NCBI RefSeq assembly: GCF_001550065.1 | Contig: NZ_LRUB01000024.1 | Span: 1-64,000 of the forward strand | Direction: 5' to 3' | Length of the DNA: 64,000 nucleotides | From: Kordiimonas lipolytica | GTDB lineage: Bacteria; Pseudomonadota; Alphaproteobacteria; Sphingomonadales; Kordiimonadaceae | Part shown: positions 16,993 to 28,097 of the stretch, in pieces | How positions within the stretch are numbered: position 1 is the stretch's first letter | Layout: each line of letters begins with the position of its first letter | Program-made: the position numbers and the translations under genes | Notes under the pieces: model-generated | What the model was told of the DNA's origin: nothing | The model's input: the letters and a program-made list of their open reading frames with translations, nothing else | Database searches by the model: none

Positions 16993-18408
16993 ATGGCGTC
17001 AAAGGAATTGTCTGAAACAGCTGGGGCTGCGGACCAGCCTCCGATCTTGATCGTTGAGGACAGCCCGACGCTGGCGCTGACCTATCGCGAATATCTGCGC
17101 CGTGCAGGCATGGACGCCATCATTGCCGAAACCGGGGCTGCGGCGCTTGAGGCAATCAGCAAGTCAAAGCCCGCGATTATCCTTCTGGATTTGCGCCTGC
17201 CTGACATGGACGGACTTGATATCCTCAAGAAGCTCAATGCGGAAAACAACAGCGCGCGCACCATCGTGATCACCGCTCATGGGTCGGTGAAGGTCGCTGT
17301 TGAGGCCATGCAGGAAGGGGCGTCCGACTTCCTGCTGAAACCCTTTGCAGCCGAACGGCTGGTAACTACCGTTAACAACAACCTTGAGATCACGCGCCTC
17401 GCAGGCCTGGTGCAGCAATATGCCGGCGGCCAGAAGAAGAAATTCGGCCGCTTTATCGGCGTCAGCCCGGCCATGCAGGCGGTCTATCATATGATCGAAG
17501 ACTGCGCGTCATCGAAGGCGTCTGTCTTCATCATGGGCCAGTCGGGCACGGGCAAGGAACTGTGCGCCGAATCGATCCACAACCAAAGCCCCAGGAAAGA
17601 CCGGCGCTTTGTGGCCCTAAACTGTGCGGCCATCCCGTCGAACCTGATCGAAAGCGAGATTTTCGGCCACAAGAAAGGCGCCTTCACCGGCGCCACGTCA
17701 GACCGGGAAGGTGCAGCCGTGGCGGCAGACGGCGGCACGCTGTTCCTGGACGAAATCTGTGAGATGCCGCTGGATCTCCAAGCCAAGTTACTGCGCTTCA
17801 TCCAGACAGGTGAAGTGGTGCCTGTGGGCAGCAACACCCCCATCCAGGTGAATGTGCGTTTTGTTTGCGCCACCAACCGCACACCTTGGGAAGAGGTGGA
17901 GGCCGGGCGCTTCCGGGAAGACCTTTACTACCGGCTTCATGTGGTTCCCATTCACCTGCCGCCACTTGCGGAACGGGACCAGGACGTACTGATCATCGCA
18001 CGCCATATGCTGGAAAGTTTCGCCAAGGAAGAGGGCAAGGAATTCACGGGTATCAGGGCGGACGCGGAAAACCGTCTGCTGGCCCACAGCTGGCCCGGCA
18101 ACGTGCGGGAACTGGGCAATGTGATCCAAAGCGCTGTCGTACTGAACGAGGGCCCAGAACTGACGGGTGAGATGCTTGACCGGCTGATGGGCCCGACACG
18201 CAGGCAGGCGCTGAGGCAACCAGCCAGCCCAATCTTGCCTGACGGCATGACATCCACGGGCGCCATAGAGCCGCTTGCAGCAGCCGAACGCCGGATCATC
18301 GAACGGGCGATTGAGATTTGTGGTGGGAAAGTCAGGCTTGCAGCCAAGCGGCTTGAGGTAAACCCCTCCACGCTTTACCGCAAGCTCAAGGAATGGGAGG
18401 CGGACTAA
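16993..18408 (+). CDS. LuxO-like sigma-54-dependent response regulator
   Basis: NtrC-family activator of 471 residues: receiver domain with phospho-acceptor D66 (ILLDLRLPDMDG), AAA+ domain with Walker A GQSGTGKE at 182-189 and the sigma-54-contacting GAFTGA at 229-234, and a C-terminal Fis-type helix-turn-helix (VRLAAKRLEVNPSTLYRKL). From VTVNNN through DLYYRLHVVPIHLPPL it resembles Vibrio LuxO more closely than NtrC, as I recall those sequences. No histidine kinase or LuxU-like phosphotransferase is adjacent. Two ATGs have good Shine-Dalgarno sites (16942 and 16993); the second gives the usual N-terminus. It presumably activates transcription with the RpoN encoded at 9774. Confidence 0.88.
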   Translation: MASKELSETAGAADQPPILIVEDSPTLALTYREYLRRAGMDAIIAETGAAALEAISKSKPAIILLDLRLPDMDGLDILKKLNAENNSARTIVITAHGSVKVAVEAMQEGASDFLLKPFAAERLVTTVNNNLEITRLAGLVQQYAGGQKKKFGRFIGVSPAMQAVYHMIEDCASSKASVFIMGQSGTGKELCAESIHNQSPRKDRRFVALNCAAIPSNLIESEIFGHKKGAFTGATSDREGAAVAADGGTLFLDEICEMPLDLQAKLLRFIQTGEVVPVGSNTPIQVNVRFVCATNRTPWEEVEAGRFREDLYYRLHVVPIHLPPLAERDQDVLIIARHMLESFAKEEGKEFTGIRADAENRLLAHSWPGNVRELGNVIQSAVVLNEGPELTGEMLDRLMGPTRRQALRQPASPILPDGMTSTGAIEPLAAAERRIIERAIEICGGKVRLAAKRLEVNPSTLYRKLKEWEAD

Positions 18409-18442
18409 CCGCCCCCGCGTCTATTCAGCCCTTATTCGGCGC

Positions 18443-20749
18443 TTATTCAGCGTCCTCGTGGCCCAGCTCTTCCCGCGCCTGCTCCAGCGCGAAGGCCGTA
18501 CTGGCCGCAAGACCGGCCATATTCACAAGGTCGGATGCACTGGCCGTCATGCGCGCCACCTGGATGGAATGTTCCATGCCCAGAAGCATCGGACCGATAA
18601 TGCGCGCGCCGCCAAGCTCGGTCAGCAGCTTGTAACCGATGTTGGCGCTATGGAGCGCCGGCATCACCAGAACGTTCGCCGGGCCCGAGAGGCGCATGAA
18701 CGGATATTGTTCCATCAGGTCCCGGTTCAGGGCCACATCCGCCTGCATTTCGCCGTCATATTCGAAGTCCACATCGCGCTCATCCAGAATGCTCACAGCC
18801 TTCTGGATATGCTGGGTCTTGTCAGACGGCGGGTTGCCGAAGTTTGAGAAAGAAAGGAACGCGATGCGTGGTTCGTGGCCAAGCCTTTTCACAAAATAGG
18901 CCGCGCTTTCCGCGATATCTGCCAGTTCTTCTGCGTTCGGACGTTCGTTCACCGTGGTGTCTGCCATGAAGACGGTGCGGCCTTTGGTCACGACAATCGA
19001 CATACCGAACGGGCGGTGGCCCGGGATCGGGTCAATCACCCGGCGGATGTTCTTGAGCGCCCGCCAATAGTGGCGCGTCACGCCCGTGATCATGCCGTCC
19101 GCATCTCCCGTCGCCACCATGCAGGCGGAGAAAACGTTCCTGTCCCGCTTCACCAGGCGCTGCACGTCCCTGAGCAGGAAACCCCGGCGGTTCAGCCGCT
19201 CATAGATATAATCGATATAGTCGCTGGTGCGCTTGGTATTGGCCGCATTCCAGATTTCAAACTGGTCGTCGTCCACGCCCATTTCACGCAGCTTCTCGCG
19301 GATCGGCGCCTCATAGCCCACAAGGATCGGGATACCGTAGCCTGCGTTCTTAAAGCCCACAGCCGCGCGCAGAACCTTTTCTTCCTCTGCTTCCGCAAAC
19401 ACGATGCGTTTTGGCTCGCGGCGCTTGAGGTCTTCGAACATGGTCGACAGCGTATCGGCTGTCGGATCAAGCCGGGCGCTGAGCTCCTGCTCGTAAGCTT
19501 CCATGTCCTCAATCGGCTTTCTGGCCACGCCTGTGTCCATCGCGGCCTGCGCCACCTTCACCGGAATACGGCGGATAAGGCGCGGGTCGAACGGTGCCGG
19601 GATGATATAGTCCGGGCCATAATGCGGCTGCTTGCCGCCATAGGCTGCGGCCACTTCTTCCGGCACGTCTTCGCGCGCCAGTTCCGCAAGCGCAGTCGCC
19701 GCCGCAATTTTCATTTCTTCATTGATGGTGCGGGCCCGCACATCCAGTGCGCCGCGGAAGATATAGGGGAAACCAAGAACATTATTCACCTGGTTCGGAT
19801 AGTCCGACCGGCCGGTGGCTATGATGGCGTCAGGGCGTGCTTCGCGCGCGTCCTCCGGCGTAATCTCAGGGTCAGGGTTTGCCATGGCAAAGATGATCGG
19901 CTTGTCGGCCATCTTCTTGACCATCTCTTTACTGATCGCGCCCGCAGCCGCCAGGCCGATCACCGCATCCGCGCCCACAAGGGCCTCTTCAAGCGTGCGC
20001 GCGTCGGTCTCAATCGCATGCGCCGATTTCCACTGGTTCATGCCTTCAGTGCGGCCAGCGTAGATCACGCCCGTGCGGTCAACCATGGTCACATTTTCAT
20101 GCGGCAGGCCCATGGCCTTGATAAGTTCGATACAGGCGATGCAGGCAGCGCCCGCACCCAATGCAACAACCTTGGTATCTTTGAGTTCACGCCCCGTCAG
20201 GTCGAGCGCGTTGATAAAGCCGGCGGCGGTAATGATCGCCGTGCCGTGCTGGTCATCATGGAACACTGGAATGTCCATCAGTTCGCGCAAGCGCTGTTCG
20301 ATGATGAAGCATTCAGGGGCTGCGATGTCCTCAAGGTTGATGCCGCCGAAGGATGGACCCAGCAGCTTCACGCAGTTGACGAACTCGTCAATGTCTTCGC
20401 TGTCCACCTCAAGGTCGATGCTGTCCACGTCCGCAAAGCGCTTGAAAAGAACCGACTTCCCTTCCATCACAGGCTTCGAGGCCGCTGCACCCAGGTTCCC
20501 AAGCCCCAGGATGGCTGTTCCGTTCGAGATCACCCCCACCAGATTGCCTTTGGTGGTATAGTCATATGCCGTGTCGATATCTTCCGCGATCGCTTTCACC
20601 GGCACCGCAACGCCGGGGCTGTACGCGAGCGACAGGTCGCGCTGGGTCGCCATTGGCTTTGACGGGGTGATTTCAAGCTTGCCGGGGCGACCGGCGGAAT
20701 GGAACCTGAGGGCCTCCGCATCCGTAAATTTGGATGAATTACTCGGCAT
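18443..20749 (-). CDS. maeB: NADP-dependent malic enzyme with phosphotransacetylase domain
   Basis: Large MaeB-type malic enzyme, 768 residues, converting malate to pyruvate and CO2 with NADP+ reduction. The malic enzyme part covers about residues 1-430 (SLAYSPGVAVPVKAI, FHDDQHGTAI, ALGAGAACIACIELI). The C-terminal 330 residues resemble phosphotransacetylase (FAEAEEEKVLRAA, DADGMITGVTRHYW, MPALHSANIGYKL), which in MaeB is regulatory, responding to acetyl-CoA, rather than catalytic. It is divergent from mutS, with a nested palindrome between them. Confidence 0.95.
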   Translation of the reverse strand: MPSNSSKFTDAEALRFHSAGRPGKLEITPSKPMATQRDLSLAYSPGVAVPVKAIAEDIDTAYDYTTKGNLVGVISNGTAILGLGNLGAAASKPVMEGKSVLFKRFADVDSIDLEVDSEDIDEFVNCVKLLGPSFGGINLEDIAAPECFIIEQRLRELMDIPVFHDDQHGTAIITAAGFINALDLTGRELKDTKVVALGAGAACIACIELIKAMGLPHENVTMVDRTGVIYAGRTEGMNQWKSAHAIETDARTLEEALVGADAVIGLAAAGAISKEMVKKMADKPIIFAMANPDPEITPEDAREARPDAIIATGRSDYPNQVNNVLGFPYIFRGALDVRARTINEEMKIAAATALAELAREDVPEEVAAAYGGKQPHYGPDYIIPAPFDPRLIRRIPVKVAQAAMDTGVARKPIEDMEAYEQELSARLDPTADTLSTMFEDLKRREPKRIVFAEAEEEKVLRAAVGFKNAGYGIPILVGYEAPIREKLREMGVDDDQFEIWNAANTKRTSDYIDYIYERLNRRGFLLRDVQRLVKRDRNVFSACMVATGDADGMITGVTRHYWRALKNIRRVIDPIPGHRPFGMSIVVTKGRTVFMADTTVNERPNAEELADIAESAAYFVKRLGHEPRIAFLSFSNFGNPPSDKTQHIQKAVSILDERDVDFEYDGEMQADVALNRDLMEQYPFMRLSGPANVLVMPALHSANIGYKLLTELGGARIIGPMLLGMEHSIQVARMTASASDLVNMAGLAASTAFALEQAREELGHEDAE

Positions 20750-20818
20750 GGGGAATCCTTTGTTCTTATGACTGATGTCTTATGGTAGCAGTCCGGGCCA
20801 GAATGCTCTAAAAGCGTT

Positions 20819-20846
20819 TTATGCTATGCGGCATACTATGGCATAA
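20819..20846. promoter_or_regulatory. Nested palindrome between maeB and mutS
   Basis: Outer arms TTATGC (20819-20824) and GCATAA (20841-20846) enclose an inner TATGC-G-GCATA (20825-20835). The direct and inverted TATGC units lie in the 146-base divergent intergenic region, about 50 bases before mutS. The arrangement resembles an operator for a dimeric regulator; no regulator can be named. Confidence 0.35.
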
Positions 20847-20895
20847 AGCGGCTGACAATTGAAATCGGGAAGTTAACCGGGAGTTAGTTAAAAAA

Positions 20896-23661
20896 ATGGA
20901 AGGACGCGCTGTTTTGGGCCCTGAAACAGAAGAAAATTTGTCATCTGACGCCCAAAAAGAAACAAAATATCAAAATGGCGCAGAAAACAAGTGGGCGCGA
21001 GCGGCCAAGGCCCCCGGCGTGACCCCCATGATGGCTCAATTCCTCGAGATTAAGTCCAACTATCCCGATTGCCTGCTGTTTTACCGCATGGGCGACTTCT
21101 ATGAACTCTTCTTCGAAGACGCAGAAAAAGCCGCTGGTGCGCTTGATATCACGCTGACGAAACGCGGCAAGCACGACGGCGAAGATATCCCCATGTGTGG
21201 GGTGCCTGTGCATTCATCCGAAATGTACCTCTCCCGCCTGATCCGCAAGTCCTTCAAGGTGGCAGTGTGCGAGCAAACCGAAGACCCGGCAGAAGCCAAG
21301 AAGCGGGGCTCAAAATCCGTGGTACGGCGCGAGGTCGTGCGGCTTGTCACCCCCGGCACCATCACGGAAGAAAACCTGCTGGACGCCCGGTCAAGCAACT
21401 ATCTGGTGTCGCTCGGCCGCGCGCAGACTGATTTCTCGCTCGCAGTTGTTGAAATCTCCACCGGTGACTTTTTCATCCTGCCCACCAAGGTCGGACGGCT
21501 GGACGCTGACCTCGCGCGCCTCAATCCGGGCGAGATTATCATCCCTGAAGGCCTGATGGATGACGACAAGATCGGCCGCGCGCTGTTTGACTGGCGCAGC
21601 GTCATCAGCCCCTTGAATGCGGGCAGCTTCGACAGCAGTTTCGGCGCGCGCCGCCTTGAGGACATTTTCGATGTCGCCACGCTGGACGGCTTCGCCTCGC
21701 TGACCCGCGCGGACCTGGCGGCGGCTGGCGCGCTCGTTGACTATCTGGACGACACGCAAAAGGGCAAGATGCCGCGGCTTTATCCGCCCAAGCGCCTGTC
21801 CGCCGACGGCACGATGATGATCGATGCCGCCACGCGCCGCAGCCTGGAGCTAACGCGCACGCAAAATGGCGAAACGTCAGGCAGCCTCCTGTCCGTGATC
21901 GACTGCACGCTCACGGGCGCGGGCGCACGGCTCCTGACCAAACGCCTGTCCGCACCGCTCACGGACCCGATACGCATCAACGAGCGCCTCGACGCCGTTG
22001 AATATATGCTGGAGCGCCCAAGCCTGCGCACGGACCTGCGCACCGCACTTAAAGCCGCGCCGGATATGGAGCGCGCGCTGGCGCGTCTCTCGCTTGGCCG
22101 CGGCGGCCCGCGCGACCTGATGGCCATCCGGGTGGGCCTTGAGGCCGCCCGCACCATTGAGCATTATCTGACGGCCCCCAAGGGCGCACTTGAAGATATG
22201 GCGGAGCTGGTGGCCGACGCAGTCAGCGACCTTGGCGAACATGAAGCCCTGATCACGGAGCTTGAACGCGCGCTTGTTGACGAGCCGCCGCTGATCACCC
22301 GCGACGGCGGCTTTATCCGGCCAGCCTACAATGAAGCGCTGGACGAATACCGGATGCTGAAGGACGAAAGCCGCCGCTTGATCGCCGGGCTTGAGGCTGA
22401 CTATCAGGCGCTGACGGAAGTGAACTCGCTCAAGATCAAGCATAATAATGTCATTGGCTATCATGTGGACGTAACGGCCAAGCATTCCGAAAAGCTGTTA
22501 TCCGCGCCACTGAATGAAACCTTCATCCACCGCCAGACGCTGGCGAATTCGGTCCGCTTTTCAACCTCTGAGCTTTCGAAGCTTGCAGGCAAGATATCTG
22601 AAGCGGGCGACCGGGCGCTGGCGCTGGAGCAGGAGCTCTTTGGCGCGCTTGTGACAGCAGTGCTGGAAAAAGCAGGCGATATCTCGGTCGCGGCTGAAGC
22701 GCTGGCGAACCTTGATGTGGCCGCTGCTCTTGCAACACTCGCGGAAAACGAACGCTGGACCCGCCCTGAGGTGGATGACAGCCTGGCGTTTGAGGTCACC
22801 GGCGGGCGTCACCCTGTGGTGGAAAAGGCACTTCGGGCAGAGAACGATACACCGTTCGTCGCCAATGACTGTGACCTGGGCCCGGACGACCGCCTGTGGC
22901 TGATTACCGGCCCCAACATGGCGGGTAAAAGTACCTTCCTTCGGCAAAACGCGCTAATCGCGGTGCTGGCGCAGATGGGCGCTTTCGTGCCTGCCGACCG
23001 CGCCCATGTGGGCGTTGTGGACCGGCTCTTTAGCCGCGTTGGCGCCTCAGACGATCTGGCCCATGGCCGCTCCACCTTCATGGTTGAAATGGTCGAAACC
23101 GCCGCGATCCTAAACCAGGCGGGGCCACGGTCGATGGTGATTTTGGACGAGATCGGGCGCGGCACAGCCACCTATGACGGCCTGTCGATCGCCTGGGCCG
23201 CCGTAGAGAACCTGCATAACATCAACCAGTCTCGCGCCCTTTTCGCCACCCACTATCATGAGCTGACAGCGCTCAAGGAAACCCTTGATGCCGTATCGCT
23301 GCGGTCCATGAAGGTGCGGGAATGGAAAGGCGAAGTTGTCTTTTTGCACGAAGTTGGCTCAGGCGCCGCTGACCGGTCCTACGGTATTCAGGTTGCCAAG
23401 CTGGCTGGCCTTCCGCCCCGCGTGATTGAGCGCGCGCGCCAGGTTCTTGATCATCTGGAAAACAGCGACAAGGGCGACAAGTCCACAGGGCTCGTCAATG
23501 ATTTGCCGCTTTTCCAATCTACACCATCTTACCATGCACCGGCACCAAGTGGGCCGTCGGAACTCGAGGAAAAGCTGACCGATATAAACCCGGACCAGCT
23601 GACGCCAAAAGAAGCGCTCGACCTGATATACGCCCTGAAGGACATGTTGCCTCAAGACTGA
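20896..23661 (+). CDS. mutS: DNA mismatch repair protein MutS
   Basis: MutS of 921 residues, about 65 longer than E. coli MutS because of a polar N-terminal extension of roughly 45 residues. It contains the mismatch-contacting [15 protein letters not shown], core and lever domains, and the ATPase with Walker [10 protein letters not shown] at about 672-680, [15 protein letters not shown] (Walker B) and ATHYHELT. The C-terminal tail has a short tetramerisation-like segment ([16 protein letters not shown]). A downstream start could remove part of the extension. glnD begins 23 bases after the stop. Confidence 0.97.
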   Translation: MEGRAVLGPETEENLSSDAQKETKYQNGAENKWARAAKAPGVTPMMAQFLEIKSNYPDCLLFYRMGDFYELFFEDAEKAAGALDITLTKRGKHDGEDIPMCGVPVHSSEMYLSRLIRKSFKVAVCEQTEDPAEAKKRGSKSVVRREVVRLVTPGTITEENLLDARSSNYLVSLGRAQTDFSLAVVEISTGDFFILPTKVGRLDADLARLNPGEIIIPEGLMDDDKIGRALFDWRSVISPLNAGSFDSSFGARRLEDIFDVATLDGFASLTRADLAAAGALVDYLDDTQKGKMPRLYPPKRLSADGTMMIDAATRRSLELTRTQNGETSGSLLSVIDCTLTGAGARLLTKRLSAPLTDPIRINERLDAVEYMLERPSLRTDLRTALKAAPDMERALARLSLGRGGPRDLMAIRVGLEAARTIEHYLTAPKGALEDMAELVADAVSDLGEHEALITELERALVDEPPLITRDGGFIRPAYNEALDEYRMLKDESRRLIAGLEADYQALTEVNSLKIKHNNVIGYHVDVTAKHSEKLLSAPLNETFIHRQTLANSVRFSTSELSKLAGKISEAGDRALALEQELFGALVTAVLEKAGDISVAAEALANLDVAAALATLAENERWTRPEVDDSLAFEVTGGRHPVVEKALRAENDTPFVANDCDLGPDDRLWLITGPNMAGKSTFLRQNALIAVLAQMGAFVPADRAHVGVVDRLFSRVGASDDLAHGRSTFMVEMVETAAILNQAGPRSMVILDEIGRGTATYDGLSIAWAAVENLHNINQSRALFATHYHELTALKETLDAVSLRSMKVREWKGEVVFLHEVGSGAADRSYGIQVAKLAGLPPRVIERARQVLDHLENSDKGDKSTGLVNDLPLFQSTPSYHAPAPSGPSELEEKLTDINPDQLTPKEALDLIYALKDMLPQD

Positions 23662-23684
23662 CGTTTATCGCTTAAGGACACTAC

Positions 23685-26447
23685 ATGAGCCCCATCCGCA
23701 ATCGCCGCGCCATCATCAACCGCAAGAAGCTTGTGGTTGCCTTGAACGAGCTTGCCGAAAATAAGAACCCGGCCGATTGCCAGCAGGATGTTGTGAAAAT
23801 CCTCAAAGAGGCCCACACGGCGGGCTGGAACGAGGTCAAGCGGCGCTTTGATGAAGAAGCCGAAAACGGGCGCACGGCGGCCAAGTCGCTTTGCTTCCTG
23901 ATGGATCAGCTGCTGCGTACGCTCTATGATTTTGCGACCGAGCATGTTTATCCGCTTGCGAACCCTACGGCATCAGAGCAGCTCTGCCTCGTGGCCACAG
24001 GCGGCTACGGCCGCGGCGAGCTGGCACCCTTTTCCGACGTCGATCTCCTGTTCCTGATCCCCTACAAATCCACGCCGTGGGCTGAAAATGTCGTGGAATA
24101 TATGCTCTATGTGCTGTGGGACCTGGGCATCAAGGTGGGCCACGCAACAAGGACACCAGAGGAATGCTCGCGGCTGGCCAAGGAAGACCTGACGATCCGC
24201 ACGTCCCTACTGGAAAGCCGCTATCTGTGGGGCGAAGAAGCCCTGTTCCAGGCAGCCGCCAAGCGCTTTATCCGCCGCGTGGTGGCCACAACCGGCCCAG
24301 AGTTTATTGAACTGAAGCTTGAGGAACGCGACAAACGCCACCAGAAAATGGGCGACAGCCGCTATGTGGTCGAACCCAACATCAAGGACGGCAAGGGTGG
24401 CCTTCGCGACCTGCAGACCATGTGGTGGATCGCGCGCTATCTCTATGGCGGCATCTCACGCGACAAGATGATCGGCGACGACATGCTGACGATCCATGAA
24501 AACCGCCAATTCAAGAAGGCCGAAAGCTTCCTGTGGACCGTGCGCGTGGCCATGCATTTCATCGCGGGCCGCGCCGAAGAACGGCTGACGTTCGACATGC
24601 AGCGCCTGCTGGCTGAAAAGCTGCACTATAAAGACCACCCTGGGGCGTCTGGCGTTGAACGCTTCATGAAACACTATTTCCTGGTGGCCAAACAGGTGGG
24701 TGACCTGACGCGCATTTTCTGCGCGGTTCTTGAGGAACGCCAGCAAAAGAGCACCTTTCTGGCGCGCTTCCGGCGCACCAAGAAAGTGCAGGAATTTGCC
24801 GTGGAAAACGGTCGCCTGACATTTGTTGCGCCAGACGACATTAAAGAAAACCCGGTCCTGATGCTGAAGATCTTCGCTGTGGCAGACGACAAGGGGTTCG
24901 ATATCCACCCCGATGCGCTTCGGCTGATCAAGCTCAACCTCAGCCGCATCACAGACAAGGTGCGCCGCGACCCTGAGGCAAATGAGTATTTCCTGTCGGT
25001 GCTCACCAGCACCAAGGAAGGCGAGATCAATCTCCGCCGCATGAATGAGGCGGGTGTGTTCGGTCGCTTCATCCCGGATTTCGGCCGGGTTGTCGCGCAG
25101 ATGCAATATGACATGTATCACCACTATACGGTGGACGAACATACCATCCGCGCCATCGGGCTTTTGCCCCGCATTGAAAGCGGCGAACTGAAGGACGACC
25201 ATCCGCTGTCGACTGACGTGATCCAGAAAGTGATCTCGCGCCGGGTCCTTTATGTGGCGGTGCTCCTCCATGACATCGCCAAAGGCCGCGGCGGGGACCA
25301 TTCGGTCCTGGGGGCAGAGGTCTGCGAAAAGCTGTGTCCACGCATGGGGCTGACGGCGGCTGAGACGGAAACCGTGGCCTGGCTGGTACGCTGGCACCTG
25401 CTGATGAGCAACACGGCCTTCAAGCGCGACCTTTCCGACCACAAGACAATCCTGGATTTCTGCGAGCTGGTGAAAAGCCCCGAGCGCCTGCGCCTTCTCT
25501 TGGTGCTGACAGTTGTGGACATCCGCGCGGTCGGCCCGGGCGTGTGGAACGGCTGGAAAGGCCAACTGCTGCGTGAGCTATATTATTCGGCTGAAGAAGT
25601 GCTGCTGGCGGGTCACGCCACCAAGGGCCGCAGCGAGCGCGTGAAGGCCAAGCAGGATGAACTGCGCGATACGCTCAAGAATTGGACGAAGAAAGAGTTC
25701 GAAGCCCACGTAAAGCGCATGAACGACGCCTACTGGATCGCCGAAGGGCCGCGCACGCTGGCGCAGAACGCCCGCCTGATGAAACGCACGGACGAAACAG
25801 GCTCCGCCCTTGGCGTCACGGCGCGGGTCGAGCAGTTCCAGGACATGACCAAAGTGTCTGTCTATACGCAGGACCACCCTGGCCTGTTCGCCCGCATCGT
25901 CGGGGCGCTGGGCGTCGCAGGCGCGGCCATCATGGGCGCCAAGATCCATACCTCACGCGACGGCCTGGCGATGGATAATTTCGCGGTGCAGGATCTGGAA
26001 GGCAACGCGTTCGACAGCCGCCGCCAGCTGGACAAGCTTGAGGACACCATCCTGGAGACCCTGAAGGGCAACGTGAAGCTGAAGGAGCGGCTGCAGGAAA
26101 GACGCGTTTTCGGCGCCAAGGACGGCGCGTTCGAGGTTGAGCCCGTCGTGCTGGTCGACAACAAGGCCTCCAACTGGTCCACGGTCATTGAAGTGAACGC
26201 CAAGGACCGACCAGGCCTACTTTATGACCTTGCCTATGCGCTTTACCGGCTGAAGCTGTCGCTGGTGTCTGCCCACGTGGCCACCTATGGCGAGCGGGCC
26301 ATTGACGTTTTCTATGTACGCGACCTGGTGGGCCAGAAGGTGACCAACAAGATCAGGCTTCGGAATATTGAAGACAAGCTTCTGAAGGCCGCGAAGGGCG
26401 AGCCCATCTTTACCCGCAAGAACAAGCATACGGAGACGGCGGCGTGA
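23685..26447 (+). CDS. glnD: Bifunctional PII uridylyltransferase / uridylyl-removing enzyme
   Basis: Nitrogen sensor that uridylylates PII when glutamine is low and removes UMP when it is high. The protein has 920 residues: nucleotidyltransferase motif GGYGRGELAPFSDVDL at 106-121, HD-type hydrolase motif LLHDIAKGRGGDHS near 525-540, and two C-terminal ACT domains (about 725-800 and 835-910) that bind glutamine. It is embedded in mutS-glnD-murJ-trpS and overlaps murJ by four bases (GTGA). With rpoN and ptsN, several nitrogen-signalling components lie within 20 kb. Confidence 0.96.
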   Translation: MSPIRNRRAIINRKKLVVALNELAENKNPADCQQDVVKILKEAHTAGWNEVKRRFDEEAENGRTAAKSLCFLMDQLLRTLYDFATEHVYPLANPTASEQLCLVATGGYGRGELAPFSDVDLLFLIPYKSTPWAENVVEYMLYVLWDLGIKVGHATRTPEECSRLAKEDLTIRTSLLESRYLWGEEALFQAAAKRFIRRVVATTGPEFIELKLEERDKRHQKMGDSRYVVEPNIKDGKGGLRDLQTMWWIARYLYGGISRDKMIGDDMLTIHENRQFKKAESFLWTVRVAMHFIAGRAEERLTFDMQRLLAEKLHYKDHPGASGVERFMKHYFLVAKQVGDLTRIFCAVLEERQQKSTFLARFRRTKKVQEFAVENGRLTFVAPDDIKENPVLMLKIFAVADDKGFDIHPDALRLIKLNLSRITDKVRRDPEANEYFLSVLTSTKEGEINLRRMNEAGVFGRFIPDFGRVVAQMQYDMYHHYTVDEHTIRAIGLLPRIESGELKDDHPLSTDVIQKVISRRVLYVAVLLHDIAKGRGGDHSVLGAEVCEKLCPRMGLTAAETETVAWLVRWHLLMSNTAFKRDLSDHKTILDFCELVKSPERLRLLLVLTVVDIRAVGPGVWNGWKGQLLRELYYSAEEVLLAGHATKGRSERVKAKQDELRDTLKNWTKKEFEAHVKRMNDAYWIAEGPRTLAQNARLMKRTDETGSALGVTARVEQFQDMTKVSVYTQDHPGLFARIVGALGVAGAAIMGAKIHTSRDGLAMDNFAVQDLEGNAFDSRRQLDKLEDTILETLKGNVKLKERLQERRVFGAKDGAFEVEPVVLVDNKASNWSTVIEVNAKDRPGLLYDLAYALYRLKLSLVSAHVATYGERAIDVFYVRDLVGQKVTNKIRLRNIEDKLLKAAKGEPIFTRKNKHTETAA

Positions 26448-28000
26448 GCCTGGCGAAACGCATCTCGACCGTCGGCGGCTTCACGCTGCTGAGCCGAATT
26501 TTCGGCTTTGTCCGTGACGTGCTGATGGCCCGCTACCTGGGGGCCGGCATGGCGTCAGATGCCTTCTTCATCGCCTTCAAGCTGCCGAACTTTTTCCGCC
26601 GCCTGTTCGCCGAGGGTGCCTTTTCCGTTGGCTTTGTGCCGCTGTTTGCGCGCGCACTTGGCAAGGACATAACGCCTGAGAGCCAGCAGGCGGCGCTTGA
26701 TTTCGCCAGCCGCGTCTTTGCCTGGCTGTTGCCGATCTTGCTTGTATTCCTCGTTATCATGGAAGCCGCGATGGTACCGGTGATGCTGGGGCTCACTGGC
26801 GGGTTCGAGGGTGACGCAACCAAATTCGACCTTGTGGTCGAGCTGGGGCGCTACACCTTCCCTTATCTGGCGCTGATATCGTTGGTGACATTTTACGCCG
26901 GCATGCTCAATGCCATGGAGCGCTATTCCGCCGCCGCTTTTGCGCCTGTCATTTTGAACATCTTCATGATCGGCGCGCTGATCACCTTCGGTGAGAGCGA
27001 AATTGGCGCGGCCCGCGCGCTCGCGGCTGCTGTGTCGCTTTCCGGGATCGCCCAGTTCCTGTGGCTGGTGCGAGCGGCGCACCGGGCCGGGCTCAAGGTC
27101 CGGCCGGCACTACCGAAACCCAGCGAAGACGTTCGCGAGCTGATGCGCGTGATTGCGCCCGCAGCCATCGGTGCTGGCATCATCCAGATTAACCTGCTGA
27201 TCGATGTCCTCTTGGCCGCGCGCTTCCTGCCGGAGGGGTCTGTGTCCTGGCTTTTCTATGCTGACCGGCTCAACCAACTGCCGCTTGGGGTGATTGGCGT
27301 GGCAGTGGGTACTGTGCTTTTGCCCAGCATCTCGCGCCTGCTGGCGGGCGGCGATAAGGCCGGGGCAATGAGGCAACAGAATAAGGCGATCGAATTTTCG
27401 CTGCTGCTGACCTTGCCCGCGGCCGTTGCGCTGGCGACCATACCGGGGCCGATCATTGCCACGCTATTCGAGCGGGGCGCATTCACGGCACACGAAACCG
27501 CACAGACAGCCGCGGCGCTTATGGCCTATGCTTTGGGCTTGCCCGCCTACGTGATCGCCAAGGCGCTTACACCCGGCTATTTCGCCCGCAAGGATACCAA
27601 AACGCCGGTGAAGTTCGCGACTGCGTCGCTTGTGGTCAATCTGGTGCTGAACCTGATCCTGATCCAAACTCTAGCGCATGTGGGGCTCGCGCTCGCCACC
27701 GCCATCGCCGCCTGGTTCAATGTGCTCTTGCTGTATATCGGCTTGAAACGCAGCCATGGCTTTCACTTTTACCGCGAAACACTGGTGCGGCTGGCGAAAA
27801 TGCTGGTCGCCAGCGCCCTGATGGCCGGGGGCATTTACCTGTTGGTAGGCCGCTTATCCACTGCCTTCGCAAACGGTGGGATGGAGCGCATCGGTGCGCT
27901 TACGCTCCTTGTGGCCGCCGGGGCCGCCCTCTATTTTGCTGCCCTCATCCTGCAGCGGACACTGCCAATGGGCGAAATCCGACGCTTTGTGAAGCGCTAG
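26444..28000 (+). CDS. murJ: Lipid II flippase MurJ
   Basis: MOP-superfamily transporter of 518 residues with about 14 transmembrane helices that flips lipid II across the inner membrane. The N-terminus has the MurJ signature [23 protein letters not shown], followed by [23 protein letters not shown] with conserved arginines. The GTG start overlaps the glnD stop, so translation is coupled, an arrangement common in alphaproteobacteria. Confidence 0.95.
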   Translation: MSLAKRISTVGGFTLLSRIFGFVRDVLMARYLGAGMASDAFFIAFKLPNFFRRLFAEGAFSVGFVPLFARALGKDITPESQQAALDFASRVFAWLLPILLVFLVIMEAAMVPVMLGLTGGFEGDATKFDLVVELGRYTFPYLALISLVTFYAGMLNAMERYSAAAFAPVILNIFMIGALITFGESEIGAARALAAAVSLSGIAQFLWLVRAAHRAGLKVRPALPKPSEDVRELMRVIAPAAIGAGIIQINLLIDVLLAARFLPEGSVSWLFYADRLNQLPLGVIGVAVGTVLLPSISRLLAGGDKAGAMRQQNKAIEFSLLLTLPAAVALATIPGPIIATLFERGAFTAHETAQTAAALMAYALGLPAYVIAKALTPGYFARKDTKTPVKFATASLVVNLVLNLILIQTLAHVGLALATAIAAWFNVLLLYIGLKRSHGFHFYRETLVRLAKMLVASALMAGGIYLLVGRLSTAFANGGMERIGALTLLVAAGAALYFAALILQRTLPMGEIRRFVKR

Positions 28001-28097
28001 GCCGCCTGCGCGCTTGACCACCCAGTCTCCGCTTGCCATAAGGTTTGCGCTCGGCGGCCCGTCCAAAGGTGCCGCCTCAATTTATGGAGACAGACAA

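Noticed and set aside
18875..20662. A 595-codon open frame antisense to maeB
   Set aside because: It lies wholly within maeB on the opposite strand, has His/Arg-rich shadow composition typical of GC-rich antisense frames, and matches no family.
24456..25565. A 369-codon open frame antisense to glnD
   Set aside because: It is a shadow of the conserved glnD coding sequence, with no recognisable domain or ribosome binding site.
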